This document shows positions 1 through 8,841 of a stretch of 15,376 nt of DNA, piece after piece. The notes below the pieces were generated by a model, which was not told the origin of the DNA, did not search any database, and saw only the letters and a list, made by a program, of their open reading frames with translations. Each line of letters begins with the position of its first letter. Within the stretch, counting starts at the first letter, position 1. Source of the stretch: Vulcanimicrobiota bacterium (GTDB taxonomy: Bacteria; Eremiobacterota; Eremiobacteria; Baltobacterales; Baltobacteraceae); assembly GCA_028287545.1 (NCBI GenBank), contig JAQBPL010000135.1, positions 1-15,376 of the forward strand. Direction: 5' to 3'. The translations under genes and the position numbers were made by a program.

Positions 1-123
1 GGCGACTTCGCCGTATGCGGTCTCGCTGTTGTCCCACAAGGTGCCGGTGCCGAGGGCCGGCAGGGTGACGAGCGCGGCGAAGAGGGCGCCGAGTAGCGCC
101 GCGCGCGCGGGGACGGATCGCAT
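1..123 (-). CDS. Membrane glycosyltransferase, GT39/ArnT-like, N-terminal fragment
   Basis: Only the first 41 residues lie in the window; the gene continues past the left edge. The start is the ATG read on the minus strand at 123-121. The protein opens with two arginines (R2, R7) and a hydrophobic stretch at about residues 8-26, consistent with a first membrane segment. This is followed by LWDNSETAYGEVA. That motif, just after the first membrane helix, resembles the acidic loop (LWD.DE..Y.E.A) of the dolichyl-phosphate-mannose mannosyltransferase/ArnT superfamily, where acidic residues take part in catalysis at the outer face of the membrane. Such enzymes move sugars from polyprenyl-phosphate carriers to lipids or proteins. 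Substrate and length cannot be seen. No Shine-Dalgarno sequence is evident; TATCTT (minus strand, 136-131) could be a -10 box for a nearly leaderless transcript. The family call rests on a short stretch. Confidence 0.6.
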   Translation of the reverse strand, partial: MRSVPARAALLGALFAALVTLPALGTGTLWDNSETAYGEVA

Positions 124-142
124 CTGATGGAAGATAGGGCTT
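124..142. promoter_or_regulatory. 19-base divergent intergenic gap with ribosome-binding site for the tetrapyrrole operon
   Basis: These 19 bases are all that separates the minus-strand glycosyltransferase start from the plus-strand operon start. GGAAGA at 129-134 lies eight bases before the GTG at 143 and is a reasonable Shine-Dalgarno sequence for that gene. There is no room for two full promoters, so -35 elements must fall inside coding sequence, or the operon promoter lies inside the glycosyltransferase gene. Promoter positions are inference; only the ribosome-binding site is visible. Confidence 0.45.
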
Positions 143-2068
143 GTGTATCCCGTCGCCCTTTCGCTGCGCGGCAGAAGCGCGGTCGTCTTCGGTGGCGGCA
201 ACGTCGCCGAACGCAAGCTTCGTGGTCTGCTGGCAGCCCAAGCCTCCGTCACGGTGGTCAGCCCGACGCTGAATGAAGCGCTCGCTTCGCTCGCAGAGGA
301 GGGCCGCATCGCGTGGGAGGCGCGCCGTTACGAGGCCGCTGACGTGGCCGGAGCGTTTTTGGTCTTCGCCGCGACGGACGACGACGCGACCAATGCGGCG
401 ATTTCCGCCGACGCGCGCCGGCTGGGGGTGCTCGTGAACGACGCCTCGGAGGCCGGGCGCGGCGATTTCGCGACGCCCGCCGTTCACCGTTCGGGCGCGC
501 TGACCGTCACCGTCGACTCGGCCGGGCTCTCGCCCTCGTTCACGAAACGGATCCGCGACGAGCTGGCGGTGCAGTTCGATGCGCGCTACGCCCGCGCGGC
601 CGCGACGCTGGGAGCCCTGCGGGAGCGGGTCCAAGCCGTCGTGCCCGCGCCGCTGCGCGCCGAGGTGATGCGCCACTTCGCGGAACGCGACATCGAGGAA
701 CTCGCCTCCATGATCCCTTCGGCGGTCGAGCACGAGGTGGAGCGAACGGTCGACACGCTGACCGGCGTCGTCCCGGCGCAGAACCGGCCGCTGGTGGCCG
801 CGACGCGTGCCAGCCAATTGGCGATGACCCAGACGAAGGGCATCATGGCGACCCTCGCGCGCGCCGGCGTACCGTCCACGATCCTCGAGGTGACCACGCG
901 CGGCGACGCGGTGCAGGATCGGGCGATCGCGGCGATCGGCACCGACAACGTCTTCGTGACCGAGCTCGAGCTCGCGCTGCGCGACGGCCGCGCCGACTAC
1001 GCCGTCCACTCGTGCAAAGATCTGCCGAGCACCCTCGCCGGGGACATGACGCTCGCGGCGATCACGCGGCGCGAAGACGCCCGCGACGCCTTCTGCAGCG
1101 AGCGGTACGCGGCGTTCGCCGACCTGCCGCCGGGCGCTCGGGTCGGCACGTCCTCGCCGCGGCGCCGCGCCCAGCTGCGCGCGCTGCGCCCCGACCTGGT
1201 CTACGACGACGTGCGCGGGAACGTCGACACGCGGCTGCGCAAGCTCCGAACGGGCGACTACGACGCGATCGTCCTGGCCTGCGCCGGGCTGAACCGCCTC
1301 GGCGTGCGGGCCGCCCACACCGTCCCGTTCGCTCCGGACCTGCTCACCCCGGCGGTCGGCCAAGGGGCGCTCGGGATCGAGACCCGGGACGGCGACCCGC
1401 TGGCGGAGAGGCTGAACGCGATGCTGGGCGACCCCCAGACGGCGATCGCCGTCCGCGCCGAGCGCGCCTTCCTGCGCACCGTGCGCGGCGGCTGCGCGGC
1501 CCCGATCGGCGCGCACGCCGCCTGGGAGGCGGGGACCCTGCGCATCGCTGCGGCGATCGCAGCGCTCGACGGCTCGCGGGTGCTGCGAGCCGGCCGCGAA
1601 GCCGTGCTCGCGCTCGAGGACCTCGCGGGAGCCGAGGCGCTGGGCGTCGACCTGGCGATCGGGCTCTTGGGCGCGGGCGGCGCCGCCCTGCTGGGCGCGA
1701 CCCCCCTCGCCGGGCGCCTGTTTCTGCTGCCTCGGACTCAGGAGCGGCCGAGCCGGATCGCTCCGGCCCTGCGCGAGGCCGGCGCCGAGGTAGTCGAGGC
1801 GCGCGACAGCGAAGGCGCAAGAACGGCACTTGCCGGTCGCGTGCCGAATGTGGTTCTCTTCCCCTCGTCCGGTGCGGTGGGCGCGATGGCGGAGTACCTG
1901 GCGGGGCTGCGCCGGGACGGCCACCGGCCGCTGGTCGCAGCGATGGGCCCGTCGTCGGCGCAAACCGCGCAGGTCGAGGGCTGGCCCCCGGACGTGGTTG
2001 CACCCTCTGCCGAAGTTGGAGCGTTCGTACAAACCGTGTTGCTCTTCGTGCTGGAAGACCAGGCGTGA
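143..2068 (+). CDS. hemC: SirC-HemC-short HemD fusion: precorrin-2 dehydrogenase, porphobilinogen deaminase and truncated uroporphyrinogen-III synthase-like domain
   Basis: First gene of the tetrapyrrole operon, 641 aa, cytoplasmic. Residues 1-~205 are a SirC/CysG-N domain: NAD-binding FGGGNVAERK (16-25) and ND (99-100) before the GDFATPA motif, with D100 the likely equivalent of catalytic Asp104 of CysG. It should oxidise precorrin-2 to sirohydrochlorin. Residues ~214-520 are porphobilinogen deaminase, which joins four porphobilinogens into hydroxymethylbilane: HSCKDLP with catalytic D293, substrate-binding arginines in SSPRRR (337-342) and RGNVDTRL, and RGGCAAPIG with C451 for the dipyrromethane cofactor. 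Residues ~524-641 resemble HemD but are less than half the usual length (see findings). The GTG start is the only in-frame start after a TGA at 125-127 and has GGAAGA before it. The stop overlaps the hemB start (GTGA). The SirC and HemC domain calls are firm; the tail is less certain. Confidence 0.93.
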   Translation: MYPVALSLRGRSAVVFGGGNVAERKLRGLLAAQASVTVVSPTLNEALASLAEEGRIAWEARRYEAADVAGAFLVFAATDDDATNAAISADARRLGVLVNDASEAGRGDFATPAVHRSGALTVTVDSAGLSPSFTKRIRDELAVQFDARYARAAATLGALRERVQAVVPAPLRAEVMRHFAERDIEELASMIPSAVEHEVERTVDTLTGVVPAQNRPLVAATRASQLAMTQTKGIMATLARAGVPSTILEVTTRGDAVQDRAIAAIGTDNVFVTELELALRDGRADYAVHSCKDLPSTLAGDMTLAAITRREDARDAFCSERYAAFADLPPGARVGTSSPRRRAQLRALRPDLVYDDVRGNVDTRLRKLRTGDYDAIVLACAGLNRLGVRAAHTVPFAPDLLTPAVGQGALGIETRDGDPLAERLNAMLGDPQTAIAVRAERAFLRTVRGGCAAPIGAHAAWEAGTLRIAAAIAALDGSRVLRAGREAVLALEDLAGAEALGVDLAIGLLGAGGAALLGATPLAGRLFLLPRTQERPSRIAPALREAGAEVVEARDSEGARTALAGRVPNVVLFPSSGAVGAMAEYLAGLRRDGHRPLVAAMGPSSAQTAQVEGWPPDVVAPSAEVGAFVQTVLLFVLEDQA

Positions 2069-3060
2069 ACCTCGCCGAGCGGAACCGGCTCACCGCGCGC
2101 CCGCGGCGCTTGCGTTCGAGCGCGGCGATGCGCGCGCTCGTGCGCGAGACGCAGATCAACCGCGACGGTCTCGTGCAGCCGCTCTTCGTGGTCGCCGGGA
2201 CGGGGCTCGTCCAGCCGATCGGCTCGATGCCGGGCGTCAGCCGCTATTCGGTCGACCGGGTCGTCGCCGAGTGCCGCGAGCTCGACGCCGCGGGCGTGCG
2301 GTCCGTCATCCTCTTCGGCATCCCCGATGCGGCGGACAAGGACCCCTACGCGACCGTCAACTCCGATCCCAACGGCATCGTGCAGCGCGCGGCGCGGGCG
2401 ATCAAGGACGCGCTGCCGGCCATGCTCGTCATCGCGGACCTGTGCAACTGTGAGTACACCGATCACGGGCACTGCGGGATCCTCGATCCCACGGGCGACG
2501 TCGACAACGACCGCACGCTCGAGGTGCTCGCCAGGACGGCGGTGAGTTACGCGCAGGCCGGCGTCGACATCGTCGCGCCGTCCGACATGATGGACGGCCG
2601 CGTCGCCGCGATCCGCACCGCGCTCGACGGCGAAGGCTTCACCAAAACCGCGATCATGTCGTACGCCGCGAAATACGCCTCGGCGTTCTACGGACCGTTT
2701 CGCGAAGCGGCCGAGTCGACGCCGTCGTTCGGCGACCGGCGCAGCTATCAGATGGACCCCGGCAACCGGCGCGAAGCGCTCAAGGAAGTGCGGCTCGACG
2801 TCGATGAGGGCGCCGACATCGTGATGGTCAAGCCGGCGATGGCGTATCTGGACGTCGTGCACGCGGTGCGCGAGATCACCGACCTGCCGCTCGCGGTCTA
2901 TCACGTGAGCGGCGAATACTCGATGCTCAAAGCCGCCGCGGAACGCGGCTGGATCGACGAAGAGCGCGCGATCGACGAAACCCTCACCGCGATGACCCGC
3001 GCCGGCGCCGACATCATCATCACGTATTTTGCCAAGGACTATCTCCGGAGGACCCGGTGA
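2065..3060 (+). CDS. hemB: Delta-aminolevulinic acid dehydratase (porphobilinogen synthase)
   Basis: Condenses two 5-aminolevulinate molecules into porphobilinogen in the cytoplasm, supplying the HemC domain encoded just upstream. The 331-aa length is normal for the family. Both Schiff-base lysines are present: K203 in MSYAAKYASAFYGPF and K256 in VMVKPAMAYLD. The cysteine cluster DLCNCEYTDHGHC (C127, C129, C137) marks the zinc-dependent type. The start is taken as the GTG that overlaps the previous TGA (GTGA at 2065-2068), because it gives the expected N-terminus with RPRRLR before the first core helix and follows the tight spacing of the operon. The reading frame is open far upstream, but that part is a shadow of hemC. 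The end overlaps the next gene, again as GTGA. Confidence 0.96.
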   Translation: MNLAERNRLTARPRRLRSSAAMRALVRETQINRDGLVQPLFVVAGTGLVQPIGSMPGVSRYSVDRVVAECRELDAAGVRSVILFGIPDAADKDPYATVNSDPNGIVQRAARAIKDALPAMLVIADLCNCEYTDHGHCGILDPTGDVDNDRTLEVLARTAVSYAQAGVDIVAPSDMMDGRVAAIRTALDGEGFTKTAIMSYAAKYASAFYGPFREAAESTPSFGDRRSYQMDPGNRREALKEVRLDVDEGADIVMVKPAMAYLDVVHAVREITDLPLAVYHVSGEYSMLKAAAERGWIDEERAIDETLTAMTRAGADIIITYFAKDYLRRTR

Positions 3061-3646
3061 CGTCTCCCGACACCATTGGGGTTTGCGTGTTAGCCGGCGG
3101 CGAAGCCACGCGGCTGCCGGGGAAGCTTGCGCTCACGGTTGGGGACGTGCCGATGCTGGTGCGCGTGTTTCGCAACGTTTCGCCGGCCGGTGAGACGTGG
3201 CTCTCGACCAAGGGCGAGCTGCCGGCGGAGATCGCCGAGCAGATCGACGCGCCGCAGGTGGTCGATCGCTGGCCGCTGCGCGGTCCGCTTTCGGGTTTGC
3301 TCTCGACGATGAACGCGATGCGCACGACGTGGGTGTTCGCGGTGGCCGGCGATGCGCCGTTCGTCGACGCCGCCTTCATCGCGACGCTCGCCGCGCGCAT
3401 CGCACCCGAGGTGGAAGCGATCGTGCCCATGCACGACGCGAACGCGAAGCGGCTCGAACCGCTGGCCTCGCTCTATCGCCGCGAAGCGTACTTGCGCGAG
3501 GGAATGCCGGTGTTGCTCGGCGGCGACGGCGCGCTGCGCCTAGTGATCGATCGTCTCAAGACGACGTTCGTTCCGGTGCGCGACGAGCGGATCTTCGCAA
3601 ACGTGAACACGCCCGCCGAATATGCCGCACTGCGCGAGGTGCTGAT

Positions 3647-3650
<4 letters not shown>
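3057..3650 (+). CDS. MobA-like molybdenum cofactor guanylyltransferase / NTP transferase
   Basis: 197 aa, normal length for MobA. The fold is the nucleotide-diphosphosugar transferase type. The N-terminal signature is LAGGEATRLPGK (13-24), the glycine-rich loop that holds the nucleotide, though the usual MobA pattern has R-M-G-x-D-K here. GDAPF in the middle is the metal-binding acidic motif, and NVNTPAEY near the C-terminus matches the INTPEDL motif of MobA. The family joins GMP to molybdopterin, or activates sugars and related cofactors. The start is a GTG overlapping the hemB stop, preceded by a strong ribosome site (GGAGG, about five bases upstream); the stop overlaps hemL as ATGA. No other molybdenum cofactor gene is visible, so the substrate is unproven; a different nucleotidyltransferase role is possible. 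Confidence 0.78.
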
Positions 3651-4959
<1,309 letters not shown>

Positions 4960-4969
<10 letters not shown>

Positions 4970-6288
4970 TGTGCCTGGGGCTCTCGCACCATACGGCGCC
5001 GGTCGACGTGCGCGAGCGTCATGCGTTTCCGACCGCGATGATGGGCGAGGCTCTCGTTGCGCTGCGCGATTACGAGGCGGTGCGCGAAGCGCTGATGCTG
5101 CAGACGTGCGGGCGGCTCGAGATCTACGCGGAGCTCGAAGACTACGAATCCGGCGTCGGTCAGCTCAAGCGGTATCTCAGCAACTTCCGGCACGGCGACG
5201 TGAGCGACATGGATTCGTACATGTACACGCTGCTGGGAACGCAGGCGATCGATCATCTCTTCCGGGTGAGCACGGGCCTGGACTCGATGCTGATCGGCGA
5301 GGCGGAGATCCTCGGACAGGTCAAGGACGCCTACGTGCAGGCGCAGCGCGCGCGCTCGCTCGGCAAGACCCTGCACACACTCTTCCGCGAAGCGCTCGAA
5401 GCGGGTAAGAACGCGCGCGCGCAGACCACGATCTCCAGCGACTCGACGTCGGTCGCGACGGCGGCCGTCGCGTTCGCGAAGCAGCACGTCGGCGACCTCG
5501 CCGGCAAGGTCGTGCTGGTGATCGGCGCCGGAAAGATGGGCGCGATCGCCGCCCGCCGCATGCGCGACGAAGGCGCCGCGCAGATCGTGGTTCTCAACCG
5601 TTCGCACCGCCGCGCGCGCGACGTCGCGGACGAAATCGGCGAAGCGGCGCGCGTTGCCGACCTGCCCGGGCTGGTGAACGCGCTCAAAGAAGCCGACGTC
5701 GTCGTGACCTCCACCGGGGCGTCGCACTTCATCGTCACGCCCGGCAACGTCGCCGAAGCGATGCTCGCCCGGCCGAACCGTCCGCTCTTCATCGTCGACA
5801 TCGCGGTTCCGCGCGACGTCGATCCCGAGGTGACGCGCATCAACGGCGTCGGCCTGATCGACGTCGACGGGCTCAAAGATCTGGTCGACGTCACGCTCGA
5901 GAAGCGCCGCGAGGCGATTCCGCTGGTCGAGGAGATCATCGCGACGCACGTCGAGCGGTTCGCGCAATGGTATCAGTCGCGCGTCGCGGTGCCGGTCATC
6001 TCGTCGCTGATGCAGAAGGCCGAATCGATCCGCGCGGCCGAGCTGGAGCGCCTGCTGGCGCGCTGCCCGGACCTGAGCGAACGCGAGCGCAGCCTGGTTA
6101 CCGGGATGTCGCTGACGATCGTCTCGAAACTGCTGCACAGCGCGATCGTGCGGATCCGCGACAAGGCGGTCGAGAACCGCGCCGAGGCGCTGACCCATGC
6201 GCGGATGCTCGACGAGCTGTTCGAACTGCAGGCCCACACCGCCGCCGCCGAAGCGTTCGCCCCCGCGGGCCTCGACGAAGAAGAGTGA
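4960..6288 (+). CDS. hemA: Glutamyl-tRNA reductase
   Basis: NADPH-dependent reduction of glutamyl-tRNA(Glu) to glutamate-1-semialdehyde, the committed step of the C5 route. 442 aa, full length. The N-terminus LGLSHHTAPVDVRE is diagnostic. The nucleophile is C50 in LQTCGRLEIY; the family consensus is TCNR, so glycine replaces asparagine at 51 (see findings). HLFRVSTGLDSMLIGEAEILGQVK is the conserved stretch after the catalytic domain, and VLVIGAGKMG starts the NADPH-binding Rossmann domain near residue 185. A helical dimerisation domain with KLLH follows. The start has AAGGTGA about six bases upstream and overlaps hemL by ten bases. The C-terminus ends in GLDEEE and overlaps the next gene as GTGA. 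Regulation by heme-dependent degradation is known for some HemA proteins, but nothing here shows it. Confidence 0.95.
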
Positions 6289-7790
6289 GCGCGCCGGGCA
6301 AGGTCTGGCTGGTCGGCGCCGGGCCCGGCGATCCGGGACTGTTGACGCTCAAGGGTGCGCGCGCGCTGGCGCAGTGCGACACGCTCGTGTACGACTACCT
6401 CGCCTCCCCCGCGATCGTCGCGTTCGCGCCGCCGGATTGCGAGAAGATCTACGTCGGCAAACAAGCCGGCGCGCACACGCTCTCGCAGGACGAGATCACC
6501 GCGCTGATCGTGCGGCTCGGCCTGGCGGGAAAACGCGTGGTGCGGCTCAAGGGCGGCGACGTGTTCGTGTTCGCGCGCGGCGGCGAGGAAGCGCGCGCGC
6601 TCGCCGACGCCGGCGTGCCGTTCGAGATCGTTCCGGGCATCTCGTCGGCGCTTGCGGCGCCCGCGTACGCCGGGATTCCGGTCACCCACCGCGACCACAA
6701 CACGGCGTTCACCGTCGCGACCGGTCACGAAGATCCGACCAAGGGCTACTCGTCGCTCGATTTCGCGAAGCTGGCGAACCCGAAGGCGACGACGATCTTC
6801 CTCATGGCGATGGGCAGCCTCGCCGGCATCGTCGCGAAGCTCCGCGAGCACGGTCTTCCCGGTGAGACGCCGGTCGGGATCGTGCGCGAGGGAACGAAGC
6901 CGACGCAGCATGTCGTGACCGCGACGATCGACACGATCGTCAGCGAGGTCGCGCGCACCGGCATCTCGGCGCCCGCGATCGTCGTGATCGGCGACGTGGT
7001 GAAAGAGCGCGAGCACATCCGCTGGTTCGACGCGCAGCCGCTGTTCGGCAAGCGCGTGCTCGTGACGCGCCCGGCCCATCAAGCCGACGATTTCGCGACG
7101 CGGCTCTGGGAAGCGGGAGCCGAGCCGATCGTCGCGCCGGCGATCGCGATCGGGCCGCCCGACGATCCGCAGCCCGCGCGCGCCGCGGTCGCCGCGATTC
7201 GCGAGTACGCATGGGTCGCGTTCACCAGCCGCAACGGGGTCGACGCGTTCTTCGACGTCCTGGGCGAACTCGGCCGCGACGCGCGAGCGTTCGGCGACGC
7301 GAAGATCGCGGCCATCGGACCGAAAACCGCCGAAGCGCTCGCCGCGCGCGGCTTACGGGTCGACCTCGTACCGCCGGTGTTCGTCAACGAAGCGGTCGCG
7401 GAGGAACTGCTCGCGCGCTCCGCACCGGGCGATCGCATCTTGGTGTTCCGCGCGCAAGAGGCGCGCGACGTTCTGCCGGAGACACTGCGCGCCCAGGGTC
7501 GCACGGTCGACGTCGTCGCGGCATACAAGACGCGCTTCGTCGACGATCCGGACCTGGCCGCGAAAGCAGAGCGCGCCGATATCGTGACCTTCACCAGTTC
7601 CAGCACCGTCGCGGGCTTCGTCCACAACGTCCCGGGTGCGGCGCGCGTGCTCGCGGAGCGGACGGTCGCCGCCATCGGGCCCATCACGGCGAAGACGGCA
7701 CGCGAGGCGGGGATCCGGGTCGACGTCATCGCCCAGGAATTCACGGTCGAGGGCCTCCTCCAAGCACTGACCGCCACGGCGACCGCGTAA
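6285..7790 (+). CDS. cobA-hemD: CobA-HemD fusion: uroporphyrinogen-III C-methyltransferase and uroporphyrinogen-III synthase
   Basis: 501 aa, bifunctional, last gene of the operon. Residues ~6-245 are a SAM-dependent uroporphyrinogen-III methyltransferase: VGAGPGDPGLLTLKG (10-24), VVRLKGGDVFVFARGGEE (85-102) and VPGISSALAAPAYAGIPVTHR (116-136 region). It adds two methyl groups to give precorrin-2. Residues ~254-501 are a full-length HemD that closes hydroxymethylbilane to uroporphyrinogen III: GKRVLVTRP at the start, VAFTSRNGVDAF in the middle, and FTSSSTV plus AAIGPITAKTA near the end. This fusion is known in several bacterial groups. The start is the GTG overlapping the hemA stop. The frame is open further upstream, but that is a shadow of hemA. 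The precorrin-2 made here is the substrate of the SirC domain encoded by the first gene. Confidence 0.95.
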   Translation: MSAPGKVWLVGAGPGDPGLLTLKGARALAQCDTLVYDYLASPAIVAFAPPDCEKIYVGKQAGAHTLSQDEITALIVRLGLAGKRVVRLKGGDVFVFARGGEEARALADAGVPFEIVPGISSALAAPAYAGIPVTHRDHNTAFTVATGHEDPTKGYSSLDFAKLANPKATTIFLMAMGSLAGIVAKLREHGLPGETPVGIVREGTKPTQHVVTATIDTIVSEVARTGISAPAIVVIGDVVKEREHIRWFDAQPLFGKRVLVTRPAHQADDFATRLWEAGAEPIVAPAIAIGPPDDPQPARAAVAAIREYAWVAFTSRNGVDAFFDVLGELGRDARAFGDAKIAAIGPKTAEALAARGLRVDLVPPVFVNEAVAEELLARSAPGDRILVFRAQEARDVLPETLRAQGRTVDVVAAYKTRFVDDPDLAAKAERADIVTFTSSSTVAGFVHNVPGAARVLAERTVAAIGPITAKTAREAGIRVDVIAQEFTVEGLLQALTATATA

Positions 7791-7823
7791 CTGACTAGCT
7801 TCGACCACACGGGTGTCGGCGTA

Positions 7824-7890
7824 GTCATTGCGAGCTTCATCGTCATTGCGAGCTTGTCGAGCAATGACATACGGGACGGGCTCGCAATGA
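7824..7890. repeat. REP-like palindromic repeat with a half copy, a full hairpin and an inverted third arm
   Basis: Within the 113-base gap between cobA-hemD and the DUF92 gene. A half copy at 7824-7841 (GTCATTGCGAGCTTCATC) is followed by a full palindrome at 7842-7868: left arm GTCATTGC, centre GAGCTTGTCGA, right arm GCAATGAC. The arms are a perfect 8-bp inverted repeat. A third, inverted copy of the 11-mer TCATTGCGAGC lies at 7880-7890 and can pair with either earlier copy, giving alternative folds. The right arm of the outer fold includes the start of GAGGA (7889-7893), the likely ribosome site of the next gene. There is no T-run, so this is not a standard intrinsic terminator, though it may help end or stabilise the operon mRNA. 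The form matches intergenic REP elements of bacterial genomes. Confidence 0.75.
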
Positions 7891-7903
7891 GGAACTCGAG
7901 GAG

Positions 7904-8794
7904 ATGAGGCCGCTCGACATCGTCGTCGGCGTCGCCTTTGCCGGCGTCGCCGCGTTCGCGGCGTGGCGGGCCGGCGCGCTGACGCGCGGCGGCGCGCTGG
8001 CGGCGCTTGCCGTCGGCGCGCTGACGTATGCGAGCGGCACGATCGGCTTCACGCTCGTGCTGCTCGCGTTCTTCATCCCCTCGGTACTGCTGTCGCGGCT
8101 GGGCAAAGCGCGCAAACGCGCGCTCCTCGACATCGGCAAGGGCGGCGCGCGCGACGCGATGCAGGTGCTCGCCAACGGCGGCGTCGCGACCGCCTGCGCC
8201 GTCGCGTGGGCGCTGACCCACGACGTTCGCTGGGCCTCCGCGTTCTCCGGCGCGTACGCGGCCGCGACGGCCGACACGTGGGCGACCGAGATCGGCACGC
8301 TGGCCCGCAAGCAGCCGCGTTCGATCCTTACCCTGCGCCCGATTCCGACCGGACTCTCCGGCGGCATCACACTGCCTGGCACGCTGGCGGAAATCGCGGG
8401 CGCCGTGTGGATTGGCATCATCGCACTGCCGGCAATCGCCCTCGCCTATCTCGGCAGCAGCAGCGGCGACTTCGGCTTGTCCTGGCGCAGCGATTACGTG
8501 TGGGTACGGCTCGGTACGTTCGGCTCGTCCTCAGCCGCCGACATTGCCTCGATCGTGCTGATCCTCGCGGCGATTCCCCTCGCCGGGATCGCCGGCGCGA
8601 CGCTCGACTCGATCCTCGGCGCGACACTGCAGGAGCTCCGGTACTGCGAGACCTGCGGCCGCTCGTGTGAAACGAACCCGCACGCCTGCGGCTCGCCGAC
8701 CCGCCGCATCCGCGGCCTTCGCGGCGTCTCGAACGACCTCGTGAACCTGCTCGCCACCGCTGCCGGCGCGCTGGTCGCCTTCGTATTGATTTAG
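7904..8794 (+). CDS. DUF92 / VTE6-family integral membrane protein (TIGR00297)
   Basis: 296 aa with several hydrophobic segments (about 5-22, 30-63, 93-105, 160-183, 212-240, 278-296), so an inner-membrane protein. The family hallmark ADTWATEIG (123-131) followed by PIPTGLSGGIT (146-156) and SNDLVNLLAT (276-285) identifies DUF92. The plant member VTE6 is phytyl-phosphate kinase; bacterial members may likewise act on isoprenoid phosphates, but this one has no shown substrate. A cytosolic-type cluster YCETCGRSCETNPHACG (C248, C251, C255, H260, C262) is a probable metal-binding knuckle, similar to those in other bacterial and archaeal members. The ATG at 7904 has GAGGA at 7889-7893, ten bases away. 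The gene is 47 bases upstream of the M16 peptidase gene and may share its transcript. Confidence 0.82.
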   Translation: MRPLDIVVGVAFAGVAAFAAWRAGALTRGGALAALAVGALTYASGTIGFTLVLLAFFIPSVLLSRLGKARKRALLDIGKGGARDAMQVLANGGVATACAVAWALTHDVRWASAFSGAYAAATADTWATEIGTLARKQPRSILTLRPIPTGLSGGITLPGTLAEIAGAVWIGIIALPAIALAYLGSSSGDFGLSWRSDYVWVRLGTFGSSSAADIASIVLILAAIPLAGIAGATLDSILGATLQELRYCETCGRSCETNPHACGSPTRRIRGLRGVSNDLVNLLATAAGALVAFVLI

Positions 8795-8841
8795 TCCGGC
8801 TGCTCGGTCAGAGGGGGCGCCGGCATCCCGCACCGGAAGGG

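Noticed and set aside
1344..2159. Minus-strand open frame of 271 aa opposite the hemC/hemD-like region
   Set aside because: Almost entirely Arg/Pro/Ala low-complexity sequence, an artefact of GC-rich coding DNA on the other strand.
1738..2904. Long open frame on the minus strand opposite hemC/hemB (388 aa)
   Set aside because: Composition is rich in Arg, Asp and His with no recognisable domain, typical of the antisense frame of a GC-rich gene; it lies across two well-identified plus-strand genes.
7824..7890. Possible CRISPR or tandem-repeat array
   Set aside because: Only two direct copies plus one inverted arm, with no regular spacers; the palindromic form fits a REP-like element.
7791..7903. 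Intrinsic terminator for the tetrapyrrole operon
   Set aside because: The hairpin at 7842-7868 is not followed by a T-run on either strand, so it was called a repeat and not a terminator.
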